DNA from: Deltaproteobacteria bacterium IMCC39146
GTDB taxonomy: Bacteria; Desulfobacterota; Desulfuromonadia; Desulfuromonadales; BM103
Direction: 5' to 3'
DNA: 64,000 bases
NCBI GenBank assembly: GCA_030005635.1
Contig: JARUHP010000012.1
Coordinates: forward strand, 1-64,000
The translations under genes and the position numbers were made by a program. Numbering within the stretch: the first letter of the stretch is position 1; each line of letters starts with the position of its first letter. Under the pieces are notes generated by a model. The model was not told where the DNA came from, did no database searches, and worked only from the letters and a program-made list of their open reading frames with translations. Below, in pieces: positions 25,102 through 33,428 of the stretch.

Positions 25102-26160
25102 ATGATGAGCAATCTCTCTACAAGATACATGGGGCTGGAGCTTAAAAACCCCCTTGTTGTTTCAAGCTGCGGACTCACTAAAACCGTGCAAGGGGTGCAG
25201 CAGGCTGCCGAAGCAGGGGCTGGTGCGATCGTACTTAAATCGTTATTTGAGGAGCAGATAAATGCCGAGTTAGATGAACTGACTCAGCAATCGCAGCATT
25301 CAGGGCACACCGAGACCTACGATTATCTGCAAGGCTTTGGCCGCTCCTTCGGGCCCAGGGAGTATCTGCAGTTGGTAAGCGACGCCAAAGCGGCTGTTTC
25401 AGTACCGATTGTCGCCAGTATTAATTGTGTCACAGCCGAGCGTTGGACCGAATACGCCGCGAAACTAGCCGCGGCTGGTGCCGATGGCCTGGAGTTAAAT
25501 ATCGGTTTCCTGCCAAATGACTCAGCAATTAGCGGCGTTGTCATTGAAGAACGCTACCTGAAGATTCTCTCCGCAGTGCGGAACGAGGTGACGCTGCCTG
25601 TTGCCTTAAAGATCGGGCCATACTTCTCTTCATTGGCCCACCTGGCGAAACAGCTCGGCAATGACCGGATGAACGGGCCAACCTTCACGGTCGGCTGGTG
25701 CGGTCCGGGAGAAAACGACAAGGATGTCACCTGGAAAGGGGCTGACGCACTGGTGTTATTCAATCGATTTTACCGTTTTGACATTGATGTCGACAAGCGA
25801 CGGCCTTCCGGAGGCAACCCATACAGCACGTCTGAAGAACTCCACGTTTCGTTGCGCTGGATTTCCCTGCTGGCTGGTCGAGTAGCTTGTGACCTGGCTG
25901 CAACCACCGGAGTGCACGATGGGCGTGACATGATCAAGCAACTCTTGGCCGGGGCATCCGTGGTCCAGGTTTGCTCAACCCTTTATCGCAACGGACTTGG
26001 CCAGATCGGCCTGATCCTCGACCAGCTTGAGGAGTGGATGCAGGTCCATGGCTATGAGAGCACAGAAGATTTTCGTGGACAATTGAGCCAGGTTCGCAGT
26101 GACGATCCTGGAGATTACGAGAGGTTGCAATATATCAAGGCGTTGGTCGGAATTGAATGA
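25102..26160 (+). CDS. Dihydroorotate dehydrogenase-like flavoprotein
   Basis: A 352-aa class 1-like TIM barrel with FMN-binding features: N-P-L-V-V-S-S-C-G, S-I-N-C-V-T near the catalytic position, A-G-A-D-G-L-E-L-N-I, A-L-K-I-G-P-Y-F and the phosphate-binding G-A-S-V-V-Q-V-C-S-T. It belongs to the 'DHOD-like' group common in anaerobes, often beside pyruvate:ferredoxin oxidoreductase, whose reaction is not settled. No other pyr gene is nearby, so a role in pyrimidine synthesis is not supported by context. Two tandem ATGs (25102, 25105) follow GAGGAG. Confidence 0.88.
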   Translation: MMSNLSTRYMGLELKNPLVVSSCGLTKTVQGVQQAAEAGAGAIVLKSLFEEQINAELDELTQQSQHSGHTETYDYLQGFGRSFGPREYLQLVSDAKAAVSVPIVASINCVTAERWTEYAAKLAAAGADGLELNIGFLPNDSAISGVVIEERYLKILSAVRNEVTLPVALKIGPYFSSLAHLAKQLGNDRMNGPTFTVGWCGPGENDKDVTWKGADALVLFNRFYRFDIDVDKRRPSGGNPYSTSEELHVSLRWISLLAGRVACDLAATTGVHDGRDMIKQLLAGASVVQVCSTLYRNGLGQIGLILDQLEEWMQVHGYESTEDFRGQLSQVRSDDPGDYERLQYIKALVGIE

Positions 26161-26323
26161 TTTAGGGGGCGGGGACACTCAGCTGAAAGACACTCCCTGT
26201 CTGTAAATTGTCGACTGTGGCTATTTCTTCCAGCTGGATTAGCGATATTACCAAGAATAAAGGCTACTGAGATTATGAAAAACCGACAAACGGCCAGCTG
26301 TTTTTCCGCTTCGAATGCCAGTG

Positions 26324-27184
26324 TTAAGCGGACAACTTACGGCAGATGCGCGGAATCTGCTTCAAAGTCGTGCAGATTATAAGGTTCTGCATCTGTATGC
26401 CGCCTTGGACCGCCTGGCCGCCAGCGATCAGTTTGAACTGTGGATCGAGTTGATTCCTCAGACGCGCCAAGTCGTTTTTAGCCTGTCGAGTTGAATAGTG
26501 AAAACTGAAGGAGAGAGCAACGCCATCGACCTGTAGCTCGCTGGCCAGCTGCGGAACCTCTGAGATCGGTAGTTCCTGGTTGAGGAGAATGCAGCCGATG
26601 CCTTCAGCATGGAAAAGAGCCGCTGCCAACAAAAGCCCCAGCTTATGTCTTTCGCCGCTCAGGGTAAGGAACAACAGCTGCTTTTGGCTTTTTGTTGGTT
26701 GTTCAGTGACCAGTTGCTCCCGCAGCAGCTGTTCCAGCCGGTCAGAAACAAGGTGTTCGCGGGCAATGCTGATGCTGCCTTCGGTCCAACCTTGATCAAG
26801 GGCTTGTAGCAAGGGCAGGGCATACTGATGAATAAAGCTGACCAGCCCTAACTTCTGCAGCTGTTCGCGAAGTTCTTCATCGATCTGACTGGGTGAGAAC
26901 TCTTTGGTCAATTGTTGCAGGGCCTGGTTGGGCGGCAGTTCCTGCTCTGCAGCTACCGTCAGCAGTTCCCGCCGTTCGGCTGAGCTCAAGGCAAAGATCT
27001 TCCCCGGTCGGTGGCCAAGGCTTTGCAGCTTTTTGACGATCCGCAATTCGTCAACCTGGTCACCGGAATAGCTGCGGTGACCGCGCGCGTTGCGAGTGGG
27101 AATCGGAAAGCCATAGCGGCGCTCCCAGATTCTCAGCGTATCAATGCTGATACCTATTTCTTTGCTCAATTGCTGAATTGTCAT
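26324..27184 (-). CDS. MerR-type regulator with B12-binding domain (CarH/LitR-like)
   Basis: An N-terminal MerR winged helix (L-S-K-E-I-G-I, R-I-W-E-R-R-Y-G-F-P) is joined to a B12-binding module. The helical-bundle motif W133-x9-E143-H144, diagnostic of CarH/LitR photoreceptors, is intact, and the Rossmann part has E-R-H-K-L-G with the cobalt-ligand His180. In Thermus CarH the residue after the Trp is the His that captures cobalt in the light; here it is Thr134, so the light switch may differ. Such proteins repress light-induced stress genes in the dark. It is divergent from the phasin-UbiB operon with a 93-bp shared promoter region. Confidence 0.9.
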   Translation of the reverse strand: MTIQQLSKEIGISIDTLRIWERRYGFPIPTRNARGHRSYSGDQVDELRIVKKLQSLGHRPGKIFALSSAERRELLTVAAEQELPPNQALQQLTKEFSPSQIDEELREQLQKLGLVSFIHQYALPLLQALDQGWTEGSISIAREHLVSDRLEQLLREQLVTEQPTKSQKQLLFLTLSGERHKLGLLLAAALFHAEGIGCILLNQELPISEVPQLASELQVDGVALSFSFHYSTRQAKNDLARLRNQLDPQFKLIAGGQAVQGGIQMQNLIICTTLKQIPRICRKLSA

Positions 27185-27187
27185 CTT

Positions 27188-27265
27188 TTGTCCTAGACAA
27201 AATTAGAAGTGTGGGAATAATATACAAAAATAAACATAAAGCAATCCTAAATTAGACTTTGGTCT
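27188..27265. promoter_or_regulatory. Divergent promoter region with two palindromes
   Basis: TTGTC-CTA-GACAA (27188-27200) lies four bases upstream of the CarH-like start. AGAC-TTTG-GTCT (27254-27265) lies just before the phasin gene. Both carry TAGAC half-sites, as expected for a regulator acting on its own and the divergent promoter. Binding is inferred only. Confidence 0.45.
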
Positions 27266-27277
27266 TGGAGAAAATAA

Positions 27278-27553
27278 ATGGATAAGAAACTTGAACATCT
27301 CTTTTACGCTGCTCTTGGCGGTGCCCTGGCCGTTAAGGAAAAGATAGAAACTAATAATGATGAGTTCAAAGCCTGTCAGGAAAAGAGCGAAGAGAAGGCG
27401 CGGACTTTTTTAGACGAGATGGCCCAGCGGGGCGAAGAGGAAAAGGATCAGTTCAAGGGCATGCTCAAAGATCTCCTCAAAGAGGTGGTCTCTGAACTGA
27501 ACCTGGCGACCAGGGACGATCTTGAAAAGCTGAAGCAGGAACTGGCGAAGTAA
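27278..27553 (+). CDS. Phasin-like small coiled-coil protein
   Basis: 91 residues, almost wholly helical and charged, with an amphipathic N-terminus (L-E-H-L-F-Y-A-A-L-G-G-A-L-A-V-K-E-K) and heptad-like Glu/Lys segments. It matches small 'phasin family' proteins encoded just before UbiB-like kinases in many Proteobacteria; no polyhydroxyalkanoate genes are here, so granule binding is not implied. It ends one base before the UbiB start. A truncated copy of its first codons is at 18161. Confidence 0.75.
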   Translation: MDKKLEHLFYAALGGALAVKEKIETNNDEFKACQEKSEEKARTFLDEMAQRGEEEKDQFKGMLKDLLKEVVSELNLATRDDLEKLKQELAK

Positions 27554-27554
27554 C

Positions 27555-29129
27555 TTGTTCCGTCGTCTGTTCATCGCCATATATTACCTTCGTCCACAAC
27601 GCAGTTATGCGGTCTTCAGGTTTCTGGTGACGGTTTTTCTGCTGTTCCGTAGACGGCGCCGCTGGTTGTGCTGGAAACCTTTGAGCCCCGACGACCTGGT
27701 CGAAAATATCCGTTCTCTTGGCGCCAGTTTTCTTAAGCTGGCCCAGGTGTTGGCGACCCGCGCCGATTTTTTCGACCAGGATTACCTGCAGGTATTACGT
27801 GAGTTGCACGACAAGATGCCGGCGATGAGTGATAAAAATCGCCAGCGTGTATTCCGCCGGTCCTTCCCCGATCCAGAGGTTTTCGCCTCCTTCGACGAAC
27901 AGCCGATCGCCAGCGCCTCCATCGGCCAAGTCCACAAGGCGCAACTGAAAAAAACCGGACAATCCGTCGCCGTCAAACTGCTGCGCGAAAACATCCAGTT
28001 CAAGGTTCGCATTGACATCTTTTTGCTCAACCTGTTTTTGAAACTTTTACGACCGCTTTTCACTGATCAGACCCGGCATTCCATCGAGTCGGTTCTGCAG
28101 GCGTTCAGCAGAGTAATTCTGCAAGAAGTAAGCATGCTAAAGGAGTTGGCCAACCTAGAACACTTCAGCCAGGTTTATGCCGAATCGGGGATCCGTTTTC
28201 CGCAACCTTACCAGCAGTATTGTTCCGACACCGCCCTGGTGATGAGTTTTGAAGAAGGAGCGCGTTTCGATGATGTTGAGGCGGTCTCCAGGCTCGATGT
28301 CTCATTTGATGAGTTGATGCAGCGGCTGGTCCTTTTTTATACTGAGCAGATGCTGGTCAAGGGGTACTTTCACGCTGATCCACATCCGGGCAACCTGCTG
28401 GTCAGCCCAACAGGTGAATTGATCCTGCTCGATTTTGGCATGGTCAGCCGAATTCCTCAACAGATGCGTCAGGCCATGATCTACGCTGTTAAAGCCGCTT
28501 ACGAACGTGATTTCGAGCAGCTTGTCAGCGCAATCCGGAAGATGGGTGTTTTAACCGAGGACTCTGATTTTGGAGCAATGGGCAGTGTCGCTGAGAACCT
28601 GTTCGATGTTTTTGACAGCGATCACCTCGAAGCGTCCAGCATGCAGGACCTGGCTTTTGGAATTCTGGATGTGTTGCACGATCAGCCGTTTAAGTTGCCG
28701 CAGGATGTGATCTACGTGATGCGGGTCAGCTCGCTGATCGAAGGCTTGGGAACTCAGTACATCGAAAATTTCAACGGCATCAAAGATATCCTGCCGATTC
28801 TAAAAGAGACCCTGCCGCGTGCCCTCGGCGAAGATCGGTTGCCACTGGATAAGCTGAAGCATGAACTGCTCCAGCTACCGTTGACGGTGATCAAAACGCG
28901 CAAAGTGATTGAACTGGCCGAACAGGGTGAGCTGGTGGTGCGCATGTCAACCGCCGATCGTGAGTACCTGCTGCAACGACTGGGTAAATATCTTCGCCAG
29001 CTGGGTCGTTTGGTGTTTTTTCTGGCGCTGGCCTTCTATTTTCAGCAACTGCAGCAGCCGTGGGCTCTTTATCTTTCAGCAGGCTGCCTGCTGTTATCGG
29101 CACTGACGCTGGTGAGAAAAAAAACTTAA
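27555..29129 (+). CDS. UbiB/AarF (ABC1) family atypical kinase
   Basis: Member of the ABC1/ADCK kinase-like family linked to isoprenoid-quinone and lipid homeostasis. The chain has the inhibitory-motif region near 55 reading K-L-A-Q (K-x-G-Q in most members), R-A-D-F, A-S-I-G-Q-V-H for the A-rich loop, A-V-K-L-L, catalytic H-A-D-P-H-P-G-N and L-L-D-F-G-M. Two C-terminal hydrophobic helices anchor it. It starts at TTG directly after the phasin stop, so it is translationally coupled. Gly-to-Ala in K-x-G-Q may alter the nucleotide lid. Confidence 0.92.
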   Translation: MFRRLFIAIYYLRPQRSYAVFRFLVTVFLLFRRRRRWLCWKPLSPDDLVENIRSLGASFLKLAQVLATRADFFDQDYLQVLRELHDKMPAMSDKNRQRVFRRSFPDPEVFASFDEQPIASASIGQVHKAQLKKTGQSVAVKLLRENIQFKVRIDIFLLNLFLKLLRPLFTDQTRHSIESVLQAFSRVILQEVSMLKELANLEHFSQVYAESGIRFPQPYQQYCSDTALVMSFEEGARFDDVEAVSRLDVSFDELMQRLVLFYTEQMLVKGYFHADPHPGNLLVSPTGELILLDFGMVSRIPQQMRQAMIYAVKAAYERDFEQLVSAIRKMGVLTEDSDFGAMGSVAENLFDVFDSDHLEASSMQDLAFGILDVLHDQPFKLPQDVIYVMRVSSLIEGLGTQYIENFNGIKDILPILKETLPRALGEDRLPLDKLKHELLQLPLTVIKTRKVIELAEQGELVVRMSTADREYLLQRLGKYLRQLGRLVFFLALAFYFQQLQQPWALYLSAGCLLLSALTLVRKKT

Positions 29130-29452
29130 CGAACGTGTGAATGAAAAACTAGCCCCGTGAATCGCGTGGTGAGGTTTGAAAGTTGCAGTTATCGGCTCAG
29201 AACAGCAGTCGGGATCTGGGTGCCTTTCGAAATCACCCTCTGCGAAGCACCGGTTTTCTGAGATTGGAAAGTTGCCAGGGTTTCGGCAACCGGACATCGC
29301 TTGAAAAAGTTGAACGAAAACAGCTGCGAGCTGATTTTTGAACTGCCATTTGTGGCGTTTCCATACGCTCTGATTTGCCGTCAGGCGGCCAATCGGATTG
29401 CCCAGTTGGCGCTCTAGTAAAGACATGGAATTGTCAAAACAAGGATTAAGCA
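29130..29452. other. Intergenic stretch with an interrupted open frame
   Basis: From GTG near 29157, one plus frame reads about 34 codons to a TGA and then continues 47 codons in the same frame, through E-L-P-F-V-A-F-P-Y-A-L-I-C-R, to a TAG at 29416. It could be a dead gene, but I recognise no family and there is no start signal. No terminator stands out after the UbiB-like gene. Confidence 0.3.
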
Positions 29453-30553
29453 ATGAAGCTGCAACAAATAAGAGCGAGCGCCGCACTTAAAAATTTATTT
29501 GTCGCTGACGCCCTGGCGATGCCGGTGCACTGGTATTACAACCCGCTCGATATCGAAAAAGCGTTTCCCGGTGGAATAACTCGCTTGGAAGAAGCTCCTG
29601 AGTATCATCCTGCCTCAATCATGTCACTCCACTCCACGGCCAAAGGTGGCAGGGGAGAGCAAGCGTCTCATGGGCGACAGCGAGAGATCGTCGGCGAAGT
29701 GATTCTTAAGGGCCGACGGAAATACTGGGGGCCCGCTAACCAGCATTATCACCGCCAGATGCAGGCGGGAGAGAACACCCTCAACGCACACTGTGTGAGG
29801 GTTGTGATGCGTACCCTGCTGGCCAATGCCGGCCGTTACGACAAGCAGAGCTTTCTCGATGACTACATCGATTTCATGACCGCCGATCCGCCCCGTCACC
29901 CCGACACTTATGCCGAATCGTATCATCGCGGTTTTTTTGCCAATCTGGAAAGCGGCAAAGCGAAAGATCGCTGTGGCGCGGTCACCCACGATACGCCCTC
30001 GATTGGAGGCTTGGTGACCATCGCACCGCTTGTGCTGAGCGAAAGATTACAGGCTCTTCCATTGATCGAAGTGCAGGAGCACTGTCTGCAGCATCTTTTC
30101 CTGACTCATCCGGATAAAGAACTGGCGCATATCTGTGCGGTTTATGTTGAATTGCTCGATGCCCTGCTGTTTCGCGACCAGGCTCTGTCGGCTCGCGAGT
30201 TGCTCGCTCGGGCCGCGAAAGCCAGCATCGGTCTCGATCTGCCGGCACTGGTCGAAAAAAATCATGATGACAGGCATGTGGTCGGGAGTCTTTTTTCTAC
30301 AGCCTGCTACATCAGCGGTTCCTGGCCGAGTGTTCTTTACCTGGCATACAAATATGCGGCCGAGCCGAAACAAGCGCTACTGATCAACACCAACCTTGGC
30401 GGGGATAATGTTCATCGCGGTGCTGTCTTGGGTGTCATCCTGGGATTGATAAATGCTGCTACAATAGAAGAATTCTTTGACCCATTGGCCGATCAAGAGC
30501 TAATTTCCGCCGAGATCAACCGGTTGTTTGCAGCGTCCGGTTTAAATCTCTGA
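29453..30553 (+). CDS. ADP-ribosylglycohydrolase family protein
   Basis: A 366-aa DraG/ARH-like protein. D-A-L-A-M-P-V-H-W-Y-Y near the N-terminus and N-L-G-G-D-N-V-H-R-G-A-V-L-G near the C-terminus correspond to the metal-binding motifs. The C-terminal D-x-D is altered to D-N-V-H, so the metal site is atypical. By family it would hydrolyse an ADP-ribosyl or similar N-glycosidic bond; the substrate is unknown. AAGGA precedes the ATG. It begins a run with the microprotein and NDH-2-like genes. Confidence 0.82.
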   Translation: MKLQQIRASAALKNLFVADALAMPVHWYYNPLDIEKAFPGGITRLEEAPEYHPASIMSLHSTAKGGRGEQASHGRQREIVGEVILKGRRKYWGPANQHYHRQMQAGENTLNAHCVRVVMRTLLANAGRYDKQSFLDDYIDFMTADPPRHPDTYAESYHRGFFANLESGKAKDRCGAVTHDTPSIGGLVTIAPLVLSERLQALPLIEVQEHCLQHLFLTHPDKELAHICAVYVELLDALLFRDQALSARELLARAAKASIGLDLPALVEKNHDDRHVVGSLFSTACYISGSWPSVLYLAYKYAAEPKQALLINTNLGGDNVHRGAVLGVILGLINAATIEEFFDPLADQELISAEINRLFAASGLNL

Positions 30554-30574
30554 GCGGTAAAGGGAGAAGTGGCT

Positions 30575-30688
30575 ATGGCGAGCTATTATTTGAAACTCTA
30601 CCTCAAAGCCAAGAAGGTGGCGATCCTCAGGTTGCAGCAGGATCTGTTGTTTCCGGCTTGGAAGGCACAAGGAGACGCAAATGCCTAG
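30575..30688 (+). CDS. 37-aa basic microprotein coupled to NDH-2-like gene
   Basis: A short frame with a strong AGGGAGAAG site; its last 8 bases overlap the start of the oxidoreductase gene. The product is basic and amphipathic (Y-Y-L-K-L-Y-L-K-A-K-K-V-A-I-L-R-L-Q-Q). It could be a leader peptide that couples translation or a small subunit. A second, unrelated microprotein precedes another flavoprotein at 33339. Confidence 0.5.
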   Translation: MASYYLKLYLKAKKVAILRLQQDLLFPAWKAQGDANA

Positions 30689-31808
30689 AGTCGTTGTTTT
30701 GGGAGGAGGTTACGCAGGGTTGGCCTGTCTGATCGAACTGAGCAAAAATGACAAGAGCCTTGAGCTTCATCTGCTGGATGCAGATGCGGACCACTGTAAA
30801 ATAACCAACCTGCACAAAACCTTCCAGCATCCGCTGGAAAAGTTCACCGTCAGCTACGCAGAGTTGGCGAAGAAATTTAAGTTCACGTTTCATCAACACA
30901 GGCTTGATTTTTCAGAGCAGGATCTTGCTCGTTGGCATCATCAGCAGAAACTTCCACTACCTCAGACAGAGCTGCCATTCGACTGGTTGGTGGTCGCGAC
31001 CGGTGCCTTGCCAATACAACTTCACGCCGGGTCGGGCAGTTTAGGCCAAAATGAGCTGCGCCGTGGTGAAGGAAAAGCGCTGCTGGAAAAGTTACTGGAT
31101 ACTGGTGCGGTTGAACCGCTGCAGCTTTCCCTGGTCGGCGGTGGGGCCACCGGGGTCCAGGTGTTATTCGAACTGCACGAACAGTTACGAAGAAAACGGG
31201 TTCCCTACAAGCTACGGCTGATCGATCAGAACCAACGCCTGGTACCAAACCTTCCCGAAGGGGTACACACGTACATTGTAAAGAAACTGCGGCGGGCCGG
31301 GATAGACTATCTTCCCGGCACAAACTATCTCGGTCATACTGATGAACAGATCCAATTGGCTGAGCTGGCGACAGGGCGAGAATCCTCCCTGCCTTGCCAG
31401 CAGACTTTCCTGTTTCCCGGGGTGTCTGCTGCCCCCTCCACACTGGCAGCCAATGCCTACGGGCAGATCATGAGCAGAGAGAGAACGCTGGAGAATATTT
31501 TATCAGCCGGTGATTGTTCCAAGTTTGACTCTTCGGGGCTTAATTACCTGACCGCTCAGGCCGCGGTCAGAAAAGGCAAGTTAGTCGCTCGCAATATTCT
31601 TCGGCTTAGTGGCGAGAAAAAACCGCAAACCTACCGTTACCAGGAAAAGGGCTACCTGGTTAGCCTGGGTGCTATCGACGCCATTGGCTGGATCGGGCTG
31701 CGCTGCAATCTGGTCAAGGGCTTCCCGGCAAGCGTCATCAAGGATGGGATGGAAACCCAGTACGACCTATTTCTTAATGGCGTCGATACTTACTTTGATT
31801 TCCCCTAG
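30681..31808 (+). CDS. Type II NADH dehydrogenase-like FAD oxidoreductase
   Basis: A two-dinucleotide-binding-domain flavoprotein: the FAD motif G-G-G-Y-A-G-L-A at residues 8-15, V-V-A-T-G-A, the NAD motif G-G-G-A-T-G-V-Q near 158, and S-A-G-D-C-S near 278 for FAD. A C-terminal hydrophobic segment (A-I-D-A-I-G-W-I-G-L) fits monotopic membrane attachment as in NDH-2. It would pass electrons from NAD(P)H to quinone. At 375 aa it is slightly short of typical NDH-2. It is coupled to the upstream microprotein. Confidence 0.85.
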   Translation: MPRVVVLGGGYAGLACLIELSKNDKSLELHLLDADADHCKITNLHKTFQHPLEKFTVSYAELAKKFKFTFHQHRLDFSEQDLARWHHQQKLPLPQTELPFDWLVVATGALPIQLHAGSGSLGQNELRRGEGKALLEKLLDTGAVEPLQLSLVGGGATGVQVLFELHEQLRRKRVPYKLRLIDQNQRLVPNLPEGVHTYIVKKLRRAGIDYLPGTNYLGHTDEQIQLAELATGRESSLPCQQTFLFPGVSAAPSTLAANAYGQIMSRERTLENILSAGDCSKFDSSGLNYLTAQAAVRKGKLVARNILRLSGEKKPQTYRYQEKGYLVSLGAIDAIGWIGLRCNLVKGFPASVIKDGMETQYDLFLNGVDTYFDFP

Positions 31809-31837
31809 CAGCTGCGGACTAACCATTAACTGGCTGC
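31805..31837. repeat. Small imperfect palindromic repeat, copy 2
   Basis: Shares CGGACTAACCAT.AACTGGCTGC with 5505-5542. It begins inside the last codons of the NDH-2-like gene. Confidence 0.5.
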
Positions 31838-31898
31838 AAATCTGTCCTGCTTCGTCCGATTATTGGAGCGTGCCCCCTGATCATCTCAGCCCATGCGA

Positions 31899-31952
31899 TT
31901 GTCTGAATATTGGGTATAGTTAGAATCAAGACGTCATCACGCAAACTGTGAT
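31899..31952 (+). promoter_or_regulatory. Promoter and operator-like palindrome of split-barrel gene 2
   Basis: TTGTCT-N16-TAGAAT (31899-31926) and ATCAC-N7-GTGAT (31936-31952), copied with the gene from the 17-kb locus or the reverse. The -35 to -10 stretch is identical in the two copies; the palindrome spacer has changed completely while its arms have not. Confidence 0.55.
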
Positions 31953-31991
31953 GTATTTCAACAATAACCTTTTCCATAATAGGTGTGAGCA

Positions 31992-32393
31992 ATGCAACTG
32001 AAAGAATGTTTTGAAAATAAAAAAGGTGTCGGTGTCATGTCCACAGCTGACTTGCAAGGTAAGGTCGATGCCGCGATTTATGCACGTCCCCATGTCATGG
32101 ATGATGGAACGATCGCCTTTATTATGCGTGATCGCCTGACCCACCAAAATATCCTGCAGAATCCTTACGCGAGCTATCTGTTCATCGAAAACGCAGTTGG
32201 CTACAAAGGGGCGCGTTTGTTCCTGAAGAAGGTCAGAGAGGATGACAATGCCGAGTTGCTCAAGGAGATGACCCGCCGCTCCCTCTCCCCGGCAGAAGAT
32301 GCGGCCAAAGGGCCCAAGTTTATCGTCTATTTCGAAATAGAAAAGGCTCTGAAGCTTATCGGTGGCGAGAGCCTGGACATCGATCTTGGCTGA
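31992..32393 (+). CDS. FMN-binding split-barrel protein (PNPOx-like), paralogue 2
   Basis: Near-identical to the product of 17127-17525; differences are scattered and conservative (for example I/V and D/E changes), with one extra C-terminal Gly. The same features apply: a single split barrel, likely flavin-binding, no catalytic assignment. The fragment of a DUF1499 gene right after it shows the duplicated unit originally contained both genes. Confidence 0.85.
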   Translation: MQLKECFENKKGVGVMSTADLQGKVDAAIYARPHVMDDGTIAFIMRDRLTHQNILQNPYASYLFIENAVGYKGARLFLKKVREDDNAELLKEMTRRSLSPAEDAAKGPKFIVYFEIEKALKLIGGESLDIDLG

Positions 32394-32431
32394 GCTGACA
32401 GTGTCCGCGGCTGTCGCCCCATCATTGCCAG

Positions 32432-32503
32432 TGTTCTCGCCAGCCGCAATGGGTTGAAGCTTTGCGCAAGGCATTGATCGCCAAGGGTGTTGTTAAGGAA
32501 TAA
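32432..32503 (+). pseudogene. 3' fragment of a DUF1499 gene
   Basis: The last ~16 codons read V-E-A-L-R-K-A-L-I-A-K-G-V-V-K-E, almost the same as the end of the DUF1499 gene at 55280 (V-E-A-L-R-K-A-L-I-A-K-G-V-V). Upstream homology (GCCA.CCGCA) continues across a one-base deletion and then stops. The rest of the gene is lost. Confidence 0.85.
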
Positions 32504-32629
32504 AAACAGGGGCTACTCGGTTGCTATTGCCGCTGGTTGGGTGGGTGGTTGTCCCCGCAGTCATGTCGATCATGGGACTCAAAATTGTGGTCTTTTGACA
32601 ATTGTTTTTGTTGCGAAGGGGAGTAACCA

Positions 32630-33229
32630 ATGGCTGAGAACCAACAATTCGATCCCAATCCTTTTAAACAGTTCGCGCACTGGTTTACAGACGCGGAGCA
32701 GGCTGAACTGCCTTTGCACAATGCGATGACCCTCGCTACGGCAAGCCGGGCAGGCAGGCCTTCGGCGCGGATGGTGTTGTTGAAAGAAGTTGATACCAGA
32801 GGCTTTATCTTTTACACAAACTATAAAGGTCGAAAGGCCCAGGAATTAAAGGAAAATCCCTATGCTTCCCTGGTGTTCTACTGGCAACCTTTGTCACGCC
32901 AGGTTCGGGTAGAAGGCGTTGTGGAAATGGTGGCCTCCGGCGAGTCTGACCGGTATTTTGCCAGTCGCCCCAGGGGGCATCAGCTCGAGGCCCACGCTTC
33001 GGCCCAGAGCCAGGTCATCAAAGACCGTGTGTTCCTGGAAGAGCAGTTTGTGGCGTTCACTCAGACCTTTGCCGACCAGGAGATACCGCGGCCCGCACAT
33101 TGGGGCGGTTATCGGCTTATCCCGGATACGCTGGAGTTCTGGCAACAAGGGGAATATCGGCTTCACGACCGGCTGCGTTATCGGCGTGATGATAATAACC
33201 AGTGGGCGATCGAGCGACTGGCGCCATGA
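32630..33229 (+). CDS. pdxH: Pyridoxamine 5'-phosphate oxidase
   Basis: Oxidises pyridoxine/pyridoxamine 5'-phosphate to PLP with FMN and O2. Full length (199 aa), with R-M-V-L-L-K, F-Y-T-N-Y-K-G-R-K-A, R-Q-V-R-V-E-G, S-R-P-R-G-H-Q-L and the conserved P-x-H-W-G-G-Y-R-L-I-P-D and C-terminal E-R-L-A-P. It needs O2, unlike DXP-pathway PLP synthesis, so it probably serves salvage. GGGGAG precedes the ATG. Confidence 0.96.
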   Translation: MAENQQFDPNPFKQFAHWFTDAEQAELPLHNAMTLATASRAGRPSARMVLLKEVDTRGFIFYTNYKGRKAQELKENPYASLVFYWQPLSRQVRVEGVVEMVASGESDRYFASRPRGHQLEAHASAQSQVIKDRVFLEEQFVAFTQTFADQEIPRPAHWGGYRLIPDTLEFWQQGEYRLHDRLRYRRDDNNQWAIERLAP

Positions 33230-33338
33230 AATATAGAGCTACTTACGCGTGGTGTCCCCCGATTCTAGGTTTAAAAACTTTCCTCATCACACATCCCGCG
33301 TGCCGCGTTCTCGATATTCATCTCAGGCGAAGGTGAGC

Positions 33339-33428
33339 ATGGCACGCACAGTGAGAAGGCTGATTCAGCAATTTCGTACTGCTGGGTGGCTTTATCGCAG
33401 ATCATACAGGAGGCTCGAAACAACATGA
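33339..33428 (+). CDS. 29-aa arginine-rich microprotein coupled to flavoprotein
   Basis: ATG after AAGGTGAG; its TGA overlaps the next ATG as ATGA (33425-33428). The product is very basic (8 Arg) with aromatic residues: T-V-R-R-L-I-Q-Q-F-R, G-W-L-Y-R-R-S-Y-R-R. Its first ~36 bases recur in degraded form at 18485, right after the UbiB remnant, which supports it as a real conserved gene. Confidence 0.6.
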   Translation: MARTVRRLIQQFRTAGWLYRRSYRRLETT

